Source of the DNA: Mycolicibacterium sp. CBMA 226
GTDB taxonomy: Bacteria > Actinomycetota > Actinomycetes > Mycobacteriales > Mycobacteriaceae
Assembly: GCF_009729075.1 (NCBI RefSeq)
Contig: NZ_VTGY01000005.1
Span: forward strand, 21,310 to 85,309
Reading direction: 5' to 3'
Length of the DNA stretch: 64,000 nt
Under the pieces are notes generated by a model, which saw only the letters and a list, made by a program, of their open reading frames with translations, did no database searches and was not told where the DNA came from. Shown here one piece after another: positions 27,326 to 35,955 of this stretch (its first letter is position 1; each line of letters starts with the position of its first letter). A program made the translations under genes and the position numbers.

Positions 27326-28705
27326 TTAGCGCCTGACTCTGTTCAGCAGGAACCCGACGATGAGCAGACCGCAGAACCACAGCGGCAGCGCGATCGCGCC
27401 GGCGTGGGATGCCGGGTCCTGGGTCATGAGGATGTAGATCAGCACGAAGTATCCGAGGCACAGATAGTTCGTGATCGGCGACAGCGGTGTCTTGAAGGCG
27501 CCCGCGCCCTCACGGGTTCGGAAGCGCAGGTGGCTCAACGCAATGATGCTCCAGGTGATCAGCTCGGCCCCGACCACGACGGGAATCAGGAGCACGAGTG
27601 CCTTGCCCGGGAGCACGACATTGAGAAGCACTGCCACGGCGACGAACCCGGAGTTGAGCAACAGCGCACGCACCGGCACGCCGTGGGCGTTGGTGTGGGC
27701 GAGGAACCGCGGGGCTTGGCCGCTGGCGGCGAGGTCGTACAGGACGCGCGCATTGCTGTAGGTCATGACGTTGGCGACGGACAATGCCGCCGTCAGCACG
27801 ACGATGTTGAGCAGCGTTGCGGCGCTGCCGATCCCGAGGCCGACGAGCATCAGGACGAACGGGCTGCCCGCGGTGCCAACCTTGTCCCAGGGCCAGATGA
27901 TCAGCATGACGCCGATGGCGCCCACGTAGAAGACCAGGATGCGCAGCAGAACCTGATTGATAGCGCGGGGGATGTTGCGGGCGGGCTCCTCGACCTCGCC
28001 GGCGGCGGTGCCCAGCGCCTCGATGCCGCCGAAGGAGAAGGTGATCGCGACCAGCGAGATCATGAACGCGCCGAGTCCTTTGGGGGCGAAACCGCCGTGC
28101 GCCCAGAGGTTTTCCAGGCCGTGCACGTTGTAGTCGCCCGCGCCGAAGATGATCGCGATGCCGAGCACGATCATGGCGATGACGGCAGTCACTTTGATCA
28201 GCGTGAAGTAGAACTCGAACTCGCCGAATGCCTTGACGTTGAACGTGTTCGCAGCGGTGATGAACACGAGGCACACTGCGGTGGTGATCCACCGCGGCAG
28301 GTTCGGGAACCAGAAGGCCATGAACTCCGAGGCTGCCGTCAACTCCACCATGCAGACGACGACACAGACGTACCACCAGTTCCAGCCGGCAATGAATCCT
28401 GCTGGTTTGCCGAGGTATTCGCGCGCGTACGCCGACCACGACCCTGCGACCGGGTGGGCCACAGCCATCTCGCCGAGCATTCGCATCACGCCGTAGAGGA
28501 CGATGCCGGCGATCGCGTAGCCGACGAGGACGATTGGTCCGGCCGTCTGCACCGAGGTACCGGAGACCAGGAACAGCCCGGTGCCGATCGCTGAGCCGAG
28601 CGAGATCATCTGCAGGTGCCGGTTCTTCAGCTCGCGGTGCATCGGGGCGTCAGGTGTGGAGACGGCGCCGCGCGGTCCCTCGGCGGGACGGGTGCTCGGA
28701 GCCAT
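27326..28705 (-). CDS. APC-family amino acid permease (CycA/GABA-permease type)
   Basis: About 459 residues, 12 membrane helices. The amino acid permease signature is near the start (LKNRHLQMISLGSAIGTGLF), with FSFGGIEALGTAAGEVEEP later, as in the D-serine/D-alanine/glycine and GABA permeases. The ATG at 28705 follows an AAGG site 8 bases upstream; a longer in-frame extension lacks one. The exact substrate is not predictable. Confidence 0.9.
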   Translation of the reverse strand: MAPSTRPAEGPRGAVSTPDAPMHRELKNRHLQMISLGSAIGTGLFLVSGTSVQTAGPIVLVGYAIAGIVLYGVMRMLGEMAVAHPVAGSWSAYAREYLGKPAGFIAGWNWWYVCVVVCMVELTAASEFMAFWFPNLPRWITTAVCLVFITAANTFNVKAFGEFEFYFTLIKVTAVIAMIVLGIAIIFGAGDYNVHGLENLWAHGGFAPKGLGAFMISLVAITFSFGGIEALGTAAGEVEEPARNIPRAINQVLLRILVFYVGAIGVMLIIWPWDKVGTAGSPFVLMLVGLGIGSAATLLNIVVLTAALSVANVMTYSNARVLYDLAASGQAPRFLAHTNAHGVPVRALLLNSGFVAVAVLLNVVLPGKALVLLIPVVVGAELITWSIIALSHLRFRTREGAGAFKTPLSPITNYLCLGYFVLIYILMTQDPASHAGAIALPLWFCGLLIVGFLLNRVRR

Positions 28706-28831
28706 CGGGTTGCCTTCCCTTCGGTGGTAGTCGTCGTCCGACCATCCCTTTTCGCCGGATGAGTCCGTAGAGGCTATCTCGAGCGGGCGGCGCACCGATC
28801 TGAATCACGCCACGAGTGCCACACTGGTGCT

Positions 28832-29362
28832 GTGACGACTCCGGACCCGATCGAACCCGATACGAAGGACTGGACGTGGGTGCTGGCGCGCGCCTGCCCC
28901 GAATGCGGCTTCGACGCGTCGTCCCTCCAGCACACGGACGTCGCCGCCCGGATCCGCGACGATGCCGCCGACTGGGTGCACCGACTGACGTCGGCCGGCG
29001 TCCAGACGCGGCCCCGGCCCGAGGTGTGGTCGACGCTCGAATACGGATGTCACGTCCGCGACGTACACCGAATCTTCGCGCACCGCGTCCAGTTGATGCT
29101 GACCGAAGACGACCCACAGTTCCCCAACTGGGATCAGGACGAGACGGCGATCGCCGACGACTACGCGTCGCAGGACCCCGCCGTGGTCGCTACGGAACTG
29201 TTCGACGCGGCGAACGTCGTCGCCAACACTTATGCCAATGTGCCGGCCGACGCTTGGACCCGTCGCGGATTACGCAGCAACGGAAGCGAATTCACGATCG
29301 CGACCATCTCGCTGTACCACCTGCACGACGTCGTCCACCACTCGTACGACGTCAGCCGCTGA
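28832..29362 (+). CDS. DinB-superfamily protein
   Basis: A 176-residue four-helix-bundle protein of the DinB/mycothiol-dependent isomerase type. The usual three metal His positions are suggested by YGCHVRDVHRIFAHRV and LYHLHDVVHHSYDV. Such proteins are metal-dependent thiol (mycothiol) transferases or have unknown roles. The GTG at 28832 lies 6 bases after CACACT, an imperfect -10, which suggests a leaderless message. Confidence 0.85.
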   Translation: MTTPDPIEPDTKDWTWVLARACPECGFDASSLQHTDVAARIRDDAADWVHRLTSAGVQTRPRPEVWSTLEYGCHVRDVHRIFAHRVQLMLTEDDPQFPNWDQDETAIADDYASQDPAVVATELFDAANVVANTYANVPADAWTRRGLRSNGSEFTIATISLYHLHDVVHHSYDVSR

Positions 29363-29830
29363 CTACTCCGCCGCGGCTTTGATGGCCCGCAGGGTTTGAC
29401 GCATCCCGTCGCGCATGGATTCGGTGAAGACGTCCTGGCCGCCCATGTAGCCGTCGATCACCTGGACCGTCCCGTCCGGGCTGCCGTCGGGGCTCTCGCG
29501 CCTCTGGGTGAGCTTGGTCCCGCCCGGGGTGGGCTCCAGTCGCAGGGACCAGATGGCCCAGTTCTCCTTGATCCGGAATGCGATCTCGCGGCCACTGTCC
29601 AGTCGCACCACAGTCCCGTGCGTCGTCCATTGGAAGGTTCCGTTGCTGTTCAGGTTGGTGAACTCGACCCCGTTGGCGACCTGCTCGGCGCCGCCGCGCA
29701 GCCGGGTGGATTCGACCTGCGGACTCCACTCCGGCATCCGCCGGACGTCGCTGACCAACGTCCACACCGTGTCCGGAGCGGCGGCGATGTCGATGCTCTC
29801 TTCGAGCACCGGCTGCGGATTCGAAGGCAT
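29363..29830 (-). CDS. SRPBCC (START-like) domain protein
   Basis: A 155-residue single-domain helix-grip protein (IDIAAAPDTVWTLVSDVRRM, EWSPQVESTRL), a fold that binds hydrophobic ligands. The stop lies 1 base after the convergent DinB gene. It is divergent from the TetR at 29929 across two near-identical 16-base inverted repeats, so it is the most likely target of that repressor. Confidence 0.87.
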   Translation of the reverse strand: MPSNPQPVLEESIDIAAAPDTVWTLVSDVRRMPEWSPQVESTRLRGGAEQVANGVEFTNLNSNGTFQWTTHGTVVRLDSGREIAFRIKENWAIWSLRLEPTPGGTKLTQRRESPDGSPDGTVQVIDGYMGGQDVFTESMRDGMRQTLRAIKAAAE

Positions 29831-29855
29831 GCGCTTACTCCCATCGCGAAGTTAA

Positions 29856-29871
29856 ACGTCCGATCGGACGT
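29856..29871. promoter_or_regulatory. 16-bp perfect palindrome, TetR operator 1
   Basis: ACGTCCGATCGGACGT, a perfect palindrome 25 bases upstream of the SRPBCC gene. It is matched by the imperfect copy at 29900-29915. Confidence 0.65.
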
Positions 29872-29899
29872 GTTCTGAGCCTAGCGATGGTGCCGATTT

Positions 29900-29915
29900 A
29901 CGTCCAGTCGCACGT
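29900..29915. promoter_or_regulatory. Imperfect copy of the operator at the tetR promoter
   Basis: ACGTCCAGTCGCACGT, 13 of 16 identical to the palindrome at 29856-29871 and exactly 44 bases away. It runs into the TATAAA box (29914-29919) that precedes the GTG start of tetR at 29929, an ideal position for autorepression. Confidence 0.6.
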
Positions 29916-29928
29916 ATAAAATGCGGAG

Positions 29929-30552
29929 GTGGCAATCGACGATCAGCCAGATGGGCGACGCGCGCGTGGCGACGCGACGCGCCGGAAGGTCGCCCGTGAG
30001 GCGGCGATGATCGCGACGACGCACGGGCTCGACTCGATCACGGTGGGCGCACTGGCCACGGCGACCGGGGTGAGCAAGAGCGGCATTCTCACGGTGTTCG
30101 GAAATCGCGAGGCGATCCAGGTCGCGGCGGTGGCCGAGGCGCGGAACATCTACCGCGAAACGATCATCGCCACGGCGTATGCGGCGGACCCCGGCGTGCC
30201 GCGACTACGCGCACTCATCGGTTCCTGGGTCGACTATCTGTGTGCGGGTGTGTTCCGCGGGGGTTGCTTCATGGCGGCGACGACGGCCGAGTATGGCCGC
30301 CGCGATGGTCCGGTCGCAGACGAGGTGCGCAAGCTCAAGCGCGGGTGGTTGGCGCTGCTGGAAACCGAGCTGAGCGTTGCGGGCTCGCCAGCTCCCACCG
30401 TCGACGCATTCAAGATCGACGCGTTCCTCACCGCCGGCAATGCCCGCCGGGAACTGTTTGTCGACGACACCGAGCTGGTGCGCGCCAGAGATCTCGCGAT
30501 GACCGTCGTCGGCGAGCTCCCGGGTGAGCGGGTACCGGCCCAGCCGGATTGA
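29929..30552 (+). CDS. TetR-family regulator
   Basis: A 207-residue repressor: N-terminal HTH (GALATATGVSKSGILTVFGNREAI) and a TetR C-terminal domain (VDYLCAGVFRGGCFMAATTAEY) of the type often seen in TetR_C_6/YjdC-like proteins. The GTG start at 29929 overlaps a GGAG and follows the TATAAA box by 9 bases, so the leader is extremely short or absent. Two operator-like repeats lie between it and the SRPBCC gene. A 10-base palindrome (ACGTATACGT, about 30553-30562) directly follows its stop. Confidence 0.9.
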   Translation: MAIDDQPDGRRARGDATRRKVAREAAMIATTHGLDSITVGALATATGVSKSGILTVFGNREAIQVAAVAEARNIYRETIIATAYAADPGVPRLRALIGSWVDYLCAGVFRGGCFMAATTAEYGRRDGPVADEVRKLKRGWLALLETELSVAGSPAPTVDAFKIDAFLTAGNARRELFVDDTELVRARDLAMTVVGELPGERVPAQPD

Positions 30553-30710
30553 CGTATACGTATATTTTGGCCGAATTCGGTTTCCACCCCTGCTGAACGG
30601 CGTACTTTGAGCCCAGCCCATCCTCGCCGTCGATGAGTTGGCCCGGCCACCACACCTGATCGCAGGGCATGTGGCGCGAGCACGGAACTTCGGAAGCGAA
30701 GGGGTGACTC

Positions 30711-32081
30711 ATGGCAGCCGATGTCGACTTTTGTGTCGTGGGTGCCGGCTTCGCGGGCCTGACCGCTGCCCTGCGACTCAAGCAGGCGGGCCGCTCGGTG
30801 GTCCTGCTCGAGGCGCGGGACCGGGTCGGTGGCCGCACCTTCACCGAGGTCCTTCCGGACGGGACGTGGATCGATCGCGGCGGGGCGTGGGTCGGTCCGG
30901 GGCAGGACCGCATCAAGGCCTTGATGGCTGAGTACGGCGTGACCGAATACAAGGAGTACGTCGACGGCGACGCCATGATGATCGTCGACGGCAAGAAACA
31001 CCGGTACTCCGGCACGATCCCGTGGACGATGAGCCCGTGGGCCATTGCGAACCTCGGCGCAGGCCTCCTCGAGATCGGGCAGATGTGCAAGGCGATCCCG
31101 TTCGATGCCCCGTGGGAGGCCAAGAAGGGCGACGAGTGGGACCGAATCACCTTGGGGGAGTGGCTGCATCGAAACATCCGCTCGCACCAGGCGCGCGAGA
31201 TGCTCGACATGGCGATGGCCGGGATCTACACCTCGGCGGCCTCGGAGACGTCATTGTTGTGGGCATTGCACCAGATGGGCTCGGGTGGCGGGCCGGTGTT
31301 CGTCATCTCCAACTCCGGCGGCGCCCAGGATGCCCGGGTGCGCGGCGGCATGGGCGCCATCTATGGGCCGATGGCCGCCGAACTCGGTGATGCACTGCAT
31401 CTTTCGCGCCCCGTGGATCGCATCGCGCAGGACGACGACGGCGTCACCGTGCACGCCGAGCGGCTGACGGTCCGCGCGAGACACGCGATCGTCGCCGTGC
31501 CATTGGCCGTCGCCACCCAAATCGACTACGAGCCAATGCTTCCCGTTGACCGGACGTTCCTGCACCGCCGGATGCCGAGCGGCGCGGTCTATAAGATTTC
31601 GATCGTCTACGAGACGGCGTTCTGGCGCGCGGACGGCCTGTGCGGACAGTCGGCCGCACCGGGCAGTCCGGCCACGCTGACCATCGACGCCTGCACCGAC
31701 ACCGGCACACCGGGCATCATGTGCGTCATCACCGAAGGTCCGGCCGCGCGCAAGCTCGGGCTGCTCGATCCGGCGGAACGCAAGGCCGTCGTGGTCAACG
31801 AGTTGGTGGACCGGTTCGGGCCGAAGGCCGCGGCGCCCATCAGTTACCACGAGCAGAACTGGACGGTCGAGCGCTACTCGGGCGGCGGCATGATCAGCCA
31901 CGCACCGCCCGGCGTGCTCACCGAATTCGGCCACGCGCTGCGCACCCCGTGCGGTCGGATCCATTGGGCCGGAACGGAAAGTTCGGCGATCATGTGCGGC
32001 TGGATCGACGGTGCGGTGCGTTCCGGGGAGCGCGCGGCGGCCGAGGTGTTGGCCGCGGACAGCGTGGTCCACGCCGGCTAA
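30711..32081 (+). CDS. Flavin monoamine oxidase family protein
   Basis: A 456-residue FAD amine oxidase. The dinucleotide fold is VVGAGFAGLTAALRL with the acidic end of strand 2 in LLEARDRVGGRT; the C-terminal FAD motif is RIHWAGTESS. It resembles the mycobacterial AofH type. It would oxidise a primary or secondary amine to an imine/aldehyde with H2O2 release. The ATG follows AAGGGG by 6 bases. A substrate among the polyamines made at 22.6-25.0 kb is possible but not shown. Its stop overlaps the convergent ABC1 kinase gene by 4 bases. Confidence 0.92.
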   Translation: MAADVDFCVVGAGFAGLTAALRLKQAGRSVVLLEARDRVGGRTFTEVLPDGTWIDRGGAWVGPGQDRIKALMAEYGVTEYKEYVDGDAMMIVDGKKHRYSGTIPWTMSPWAIANLGAGLLEIGQMCKAIPFDAPWEAKKGDEWDRITLGEWLHRNIRSHQAREMLDMAMAGIYTSAASETSLLWALHQMGSGGGPVFVISNSGGAQDARVRGGMGAIYGPMAAELGDALHLSRPVDRIAQDDDGVTVHAERLTVRARHAIVAVPLAVATQIDYEPMLPVDRTFLHRRMPSGAVYKISIVYETAFWRADGLCGQSAAPGSPATLTIDACTDTGTPGIMCVITEGPAARKLGLLDPAERKAVVVNELVDRFGPKAAAPISYHEQNWTVERYSGGGMISHAPPGVLTEFGHALRTPCGRIHWAGTESSAIMCGWIDGAVRSGERAAAEVLAADSVVHAG

Positions 32082-33442
32082 CGGCGCGCTCGCCAGCGGG
32101 CGATCTCGCGGCCGATCTCGGTCTCCGCGGGGCGGTCGAAGAACCATTCCTGGCCGATCCGGTGCCAGTTGTTGGTGCTCTGCAGATGTCCGAGGGTGCC
32201 GAAGGTGAGGAAGTCGGCGCGTCGGGAGAAGACGTGTTCGGGCGGCAGCATCTGGCGCTTCATCCCCGCGAATTCGGTCTGCCGCGGAGCGATGGCAGAA
32301 ACGACGGCGCCGGTGGCCAGTTCTGGCGTAATGGTGAGGTCCTCGTCGACCATGTGCCATTCGCTTGCGGCCCAGATGTACTCCAGGCAATCCCCCGCCG
32401 TCACAACGGATTCCGTGTCGACGATGCCGCGGTCGAGCATCAGACGGTACAGGTCGTCGGCGCGGCCTTCGATCGCGGCGTGAAAGCAGTCCAACTCGAA
32501 GGCCACGTTGGCCGGGTCCATGCGGTTGTACAGCCCGAAGTCGACGAAGCCCACGCGGCCGTCGGCGGCCAGCAGGATGTTTCCCGGGTGCGGGTCACCG
32601 CAGAATTCGTGGTTGGTGAACAGCGACCCGATGTAGAAGCGGTAGATCAGTTCTCCGATGCGGTTGCGATCGGCCGCCGGAAGGGTGCGCATGTGATCGA
32701 AGCCTGCGGCCTCAAGGTATTCGGTAACCAGCACCCGTGGCGTGCAGAATTCGGCCACGCTGTCGGGAACAACGATGAACGGGTGCCCGCGGTACTGCTC
32801 GGCCACCACGTGCTGAGTGTCGGCTTCCCGCAGGTAATCCAGTTCGCTTTCGAAGTTGCGGGTGATCTCGTCGAGCATGGCGGTGTTCGCCGACGGCCAT
32901 AGCCGCCAGAGCTTCATCAGCAGCGCGAGATTGCGCATGTCGGCCTGGATCGCCCGGTCCACACCCGGGTACTGAACCTTGACCGCGACGTCTCGGCCGT
33001 CCCGCAGCCGTGCCCGGTAGACCTGCCCGATTGAGGCTGCGGCCGTGGGGCATTCGTCAAAATCGGCGAAGACGGACGACAGCGACCCGAGGTCGGTCTC
33101 CATGACCTCGCGCATGGCACTGAATGGCGCCTGCGGCGCCTGATCCCGCAGTGCGGCAAGCTTTTCCCGGAACTGCTCCCGGTGCGATTCGGGCACCAGG
33201 TCCAGTTCGATCACCGACAACATTTGGCCGAGCTTCATCGCGGCGCCCTTCATGGAGCCCAGCACCGTCACGAGATTCTCGGCCATCTGGATGGTGGCGC
33301 GTTCGGCCAGTAGCTCCTTGGCGCGTTCCGACCGGCCGACCATCGACAGCCGGGTGCGCCCGCCGCGCACCGCCTGCTTGGCGGCCAACGCGCCCAGCTT
33401 GCCGCCCCGCGCAAGACGCCCTTCAGGCAGTCGGCGTGCCAC
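32078..33442 (-). CDS. ABC1/UbiB-family atypical kinase
   Basis: About 454 residues. The UbiB hallmarks are present: KLGQMLS in the N-terminal extension, the Ala-rich nucleotide loop AAASIGQVYRA, the invariant Lys in VAVKVQYPGV, CGDPHPGNIL in the catalytic loop and FVDFG (DFG-like). Such proteins are ATPases or kinases tied to quinone or lipid metabolism; the mycobacterial Rv3197-like members are poorly understood. The GTG at 33442 has GGGAG 5-6 bases upstream and is preferred over the GTG at 33454. Confidence 0.9.
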   Translation of the reverse strand: MARRLPEGRLARGGKLGALAAKQAVRGGRTRLSMVGRSERAKELLAERATIQMAENLVTVLGSMKGAAMKLGQMLSVIELDLVPESHREQFREKLAALRDQAPQAPFSAMREVMETDLGSLSSVFADFDECPTAAASIGQVYRARLRDGRDVAVKVQYPGVDRAIQADMRNLALLMKLWRLWPSANTAMLDEITRNFESELDYLREADTQHVVAEQYRGHPFIVVPDSVAEFCTPRVLVTEYLEAAGFDHMRTLPAADRNRIGELIYRFYIGSLFTNHEFCGDPHPGNILLAADGRVGFVDFGLYNRMDPANVAFELDCFHAAIEGRADDLYRLMLDRGIVDTESVVTAGDCLEYIWAASEWHMVDEDLTITPELATGAVVSAIAPRQTEFAGMKRQMLPPEHVFSRRADFLTFGTLGHLQSTNNWHRIGQEWFFDRPAETEIGREIARWRARR

Positions 33443-33492
33443 GTTGTCTCCCACGGAATCGGTGCAACGACGCCATCAACGTACCGGCCCGA

Positions 33493-34389
33493 TTACGCAG
33501 GTGTCTCGTGCGGCCAGGACTCGGTTTCGCGCGCGAGCAGTTGCCAGGCCTCCAGTCCCGCGAGGCGGGCCCGGGCTTCACCGTCCAGGACGGCGGAGAG
33601 CTCGAGCACCTCGACAACCGTGCCTTCGGACCGTGCCACATCGAGCACGTGCACCACGACGTCGACGTCCGGATGGCCGAGCAGTTCGGTGACTGCGGGC
33701 CGAGCGAGCTCGGGGTCGATCCGGTTCAGCAGAGACAACAACGTCGCCAGCACCTCCGGCTTGCCCGCGGCAGCCGCTCGGGCCATCCGCAATGACCGGT
33801 GCGGGCCGGCCGCGCGCATGATGTCGTTCATGACGTGGGTGTCCGACACCAGAACGCCGGTCAGGATGATGCCCGCGTCGTCATCGATGGCGCGCTCGAA
33901 TTCCACGATGAGTTCGTCGGTTGCGAACTCGACGAACCGCGACGCGGTCAGGTAATCGCGGCGCCGCAGCAGTTCCTTCGCGGCTGGGATCAGCAGCTTG
34001 GCGGGCAATCGCGGAGCGAAGTGGGGGATGACGCGAGGGTCGACGTACGGCGCCGCGTCGGCGAGGTATGCCGGTTTCAGCCCCGACAGCACGCCGATGG
34101 CCCGGTCTCCGTGCGCCAGTCCGACCGCGCCGCCGACGCGCCCCGCGACCTCGGGCGGGACTGCCCGCTGAGCGACGGTGACCACCAAGGCATTTGGGAC
34201 CAGCGGCGCGAGCTTGCCCACGCGTGCGAAGGCCTCGGCCTGTTCGTCGAACAGCGCGTCGGACATCGCGTTGCGCAGGGCTTTGAGGTCGTCGGCGCCC
34301 AGTCGTTCGAGACTGGCCAGGCCGGCCGCGTCGGTCTGCAGCAGCGCGGCCAGCAGTGACAGCTGGGCCCGGGTCAGGATGTCGGCCAT
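33493..34389 (-). CDS. Hypothetical protein, alpha-helical repeats
   Basis: A 298-residue soluble protein without a domain I recognise. It is almost entirely helical, with repeating Leu/Ala-rich pairs that look like HEAT-type repeats (LLSLLNRIDPELARPAVTEL, GHPDVDVVVHVLDVARSEG). It starts 7 bases after the small gene at 34397, so the two form an operon. Confidence 0.7.
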   Translation of the reverse strand: MADILTRAQLSLLAALLQTDAAGLASLERLGADDLKALRNAMSDALFDEQAEAFARVGKLAPLVPNALVVTVAQRAVPPEVAGRVGGAVGLAHGDRAIGVLSGLKPAYLADAAPYVDPRVIPHFAPRLPAKLLIPAAKELLRRRDYLTASRFVEFATDELIVEFERAIDDDAGIILTGVLVSDTHVMNDIMRAAGPHRSLRMARAAAAGKPEVLATLLSLLNRIDPELARPAVTELLGHPDVDVVVHVLDVARSEGTVVEVLELSAVLDGEARARLAGLEAWQLLARETESWPHETPA

Positions 34390-34396
34390 CAGTCGG

Positions 34397-34627
34397 TCAC
34401 CTTCCGAACAGGATTTTGCGGGCTGCGGGCCGGATCAGCCGGGGCAGGACCTTGAGCCCGTCGTCGAGCGAGTCGTTCAGGCTGCGTTGATGGGCCACCT
34501 TCGCCTTTCGGAGCAGGCTCAGTAGTTGGGCTGATTCCTCGGGTGTCAGCTTCTCGAGTACTGCCCGCGGTTGTCGGAGCTCATCGAGCAGTGGGTTGTC
34601 GGCACCCGGAGGAACGGCCTTGTCCAT
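34397..34627 (-). CDS. Small hypothetical protein
   Basis: A 76-residue charged protein (EKLTPEESAQLLSLLRKAKV) with a basic C-terminus, no signal and no membrane segment. It is the first gene of a pair with the helical-repeat protein and is divergent from a TetR gene across the inverted repeat at 34645-34667. I do not recognise it. Confidence 0.65.
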   Translation of the reverse strand: MDKAVPPGADNPLLDELRQPRAVLEKLTPEESAQLLSLLRKAKVAHQRSLNDSLDDGLKVLPRLIRPAARKILFGR

Positions 34628-34644
34628 CCTAAATAATTACCACA

Positions 34645-34667
34645 TTCGGATGGCATGGCTATCCGAA
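34645..34667. promoter_or_regulatory. TetR-type inverted repeat
   Basis: TTCGGAT-N9-ATCCGAA between the leftward small gene (start 34627) and the rightward TetR gene (start 34763). A second small repeat, CGATA-G-TATCG, lies closer to the tetR start (34720-34730). Confidence 0.5.
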
Positions 34668-34762
34668 GGCACGCGAGTAGCCGAAAAAGGGCGCTTAAGC
34701 TGGTCTGTTATCTGGATAGCGATAGTATCGAGGCTCGTTGTGGGGACGATCTGGAGGACGTG

Positions 34763-35392
34763 GTGGCTGCTCGGAAGGTGCTGACTCGGGCGGAGAGCCA
34801 GGCGCAGACGCGGCAGGAATTGCTGGACGCCGCGGAGCAACTGTTCTACGCCAACGGCTACCACGCCACGTCGCTCGCGGCCATCGCCGCGGAGGCGGGA
34901 CGCACCATCGGCGCGGTCTACAGCAACTTCGAGGGCAAAGAGGCGCTGTGCCTCGAGGTGATCCGCAACCGCTCCATGGCCGAACTCAATCAACTGCTCG
35001 GGCCGCTCGTGGCGGCCGGCGTCTCCATCGATGACAGGCTGGCGGCCCTCGCGAGTTGGTGGGCCCGCATCGGTGCCGAACCCAACCTCGTCGTGCTGAC
35101 CGCTGAATATGTGACCAGCACCTTCCATAATCCTGAGCAGCTCGCCAAGGCGCGCGAGGCGCTGGAGCGGTTCAAGGAGTCGACGCGGGTGTTGCTCGAA
35201 GACGCAGTGCCGGAAGGGGTTCCGGCCGACCACCCGCTGATGGACGACGCCATCGAAGTGGCGGTGGCGACGGGCGCCGGCATCGCCATGGCCCAGGCGC
35301 TGGGGACCATCGACGCTCAGCGTGGCGCGTCACTGATGGTGGCCAACATGCGGTTGTGGTTCGACGCGCTGGCCAACGGAAAGCTGACCTAG
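34763..35392 (+). CDS. TetR-family regulator
   Basis: About 209 residues. The HTH reads LLDAAEQLFYANGYHATSLA followed by AAEAGRTIGAVYSNFEGKEAL; the remainder is a helical ligand domain. The GTG at 34763 is chosen because GGAGG lies 5 bases upstream; the open frame continues to 34655 but that part overlaps the operator region. Probable targets are itself and the divergent hypothetical pair. Confidence 0.88.
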   Translation: MAARKVLTRAESQAQTRQELLDAAEQLFYANGYHATSLAAIAAEAGRTIGAVYSNFEGKEALCLEVIRNRSMAELNQLLGPLVAAGVSIDDRLAALASWWARIGAEPNLVVLTAEYVTSTFHNPEQLAKAREALERFKESTRVLLEDAVPEGVPADHPLMDDAIEVAVATGAGIAMAQALGTIDAQRGASLMVANMRLWFDALANGKLT

Positions 35393-35478
35393 GCCGCTGC
35401 CCGCGGGGCGGGAAACGCGAGCGCCTGCGGCTCTCGACCGGCCATAGGATGCGGAGCACCGACAGGACGGAGAGCGGG

Positions 35479-35940
35479 ATGTCAGACGCCGCAGTGCGGG
35501 GCGCCGTGCAGAAGCTGGTGGACGCCGAAGAGCTGCGCAGAAGCCTGGGCACCTTCGCACGAGTCGTCGACGGCAAGCGATGGTCAGAGGTATCGCAGAT
35601 CTTCGCCGACGACGTGACCTTCGACTACGGCGACGAGGGGCCGCAGTCCGGTCTGCCGGCGTTGGTGCAGACGTTCCGCCGGTACCTCGAAAACTGTGGC
35701 GGCACACAGCATCTCATTGGGTCCATCCAGGTCGACGTACATGACGACGACACCGCCGTGACGCGCGCCTACGTGCAGGCGCGGCACCAGGGCCTCGGGC
35801 CGCTCGCAGCGGAGAACTTCGACACCAACGGCGAATACACCGACACCTGGGCGCGCCGACCTGAAGGCTGGCGCATCGTCAACCGGGTCAGCCGGTGGTC
35901 GGCGATGTCGGGTAATCCGGCGGTGTTGTTCACCCAATAG
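35479..35940 (+). CDS. SnoaL-like (NTF2-fold) protein
   Basis: A 153-residue protein with the cone-shaped NTF2/SnoaL fold (EELRRSLGTFARVVDGKRW, IFADDVTFDYG, TWARRPEGWRIVNRVSRWS). Family members bind or isomerise small hydrophobic molecules such as steroids, but many have no known substrate. The ATG follows GGAGAGCGGG. It is convergent with the dehydratase gene. Confidence 0.86.
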   Translation: MSDAAVRGAVQKLVDAEELRRSLGTFARVVDGKRWSEVSQIFADDVTFDYGDEGPQSGLPALVQTFRRYLENCGGTQHLIGSIQVDVHDDDTAVTRAYVQARHQGLGPLAAENFDTNGEYTDTWARRPEGWRIVNRVSRWSAMSGNPAVLFTQ

Positions 35941-35955
35941 GGCGCGCGCCGACGC

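Noticed and set aside
30553..30562. ACGTATACGT palindrome as an operator for the amine oxidase
   Set aside because: Ten bases directly after a stop codon and 150 bases from the next start; too short and too far to support a call.
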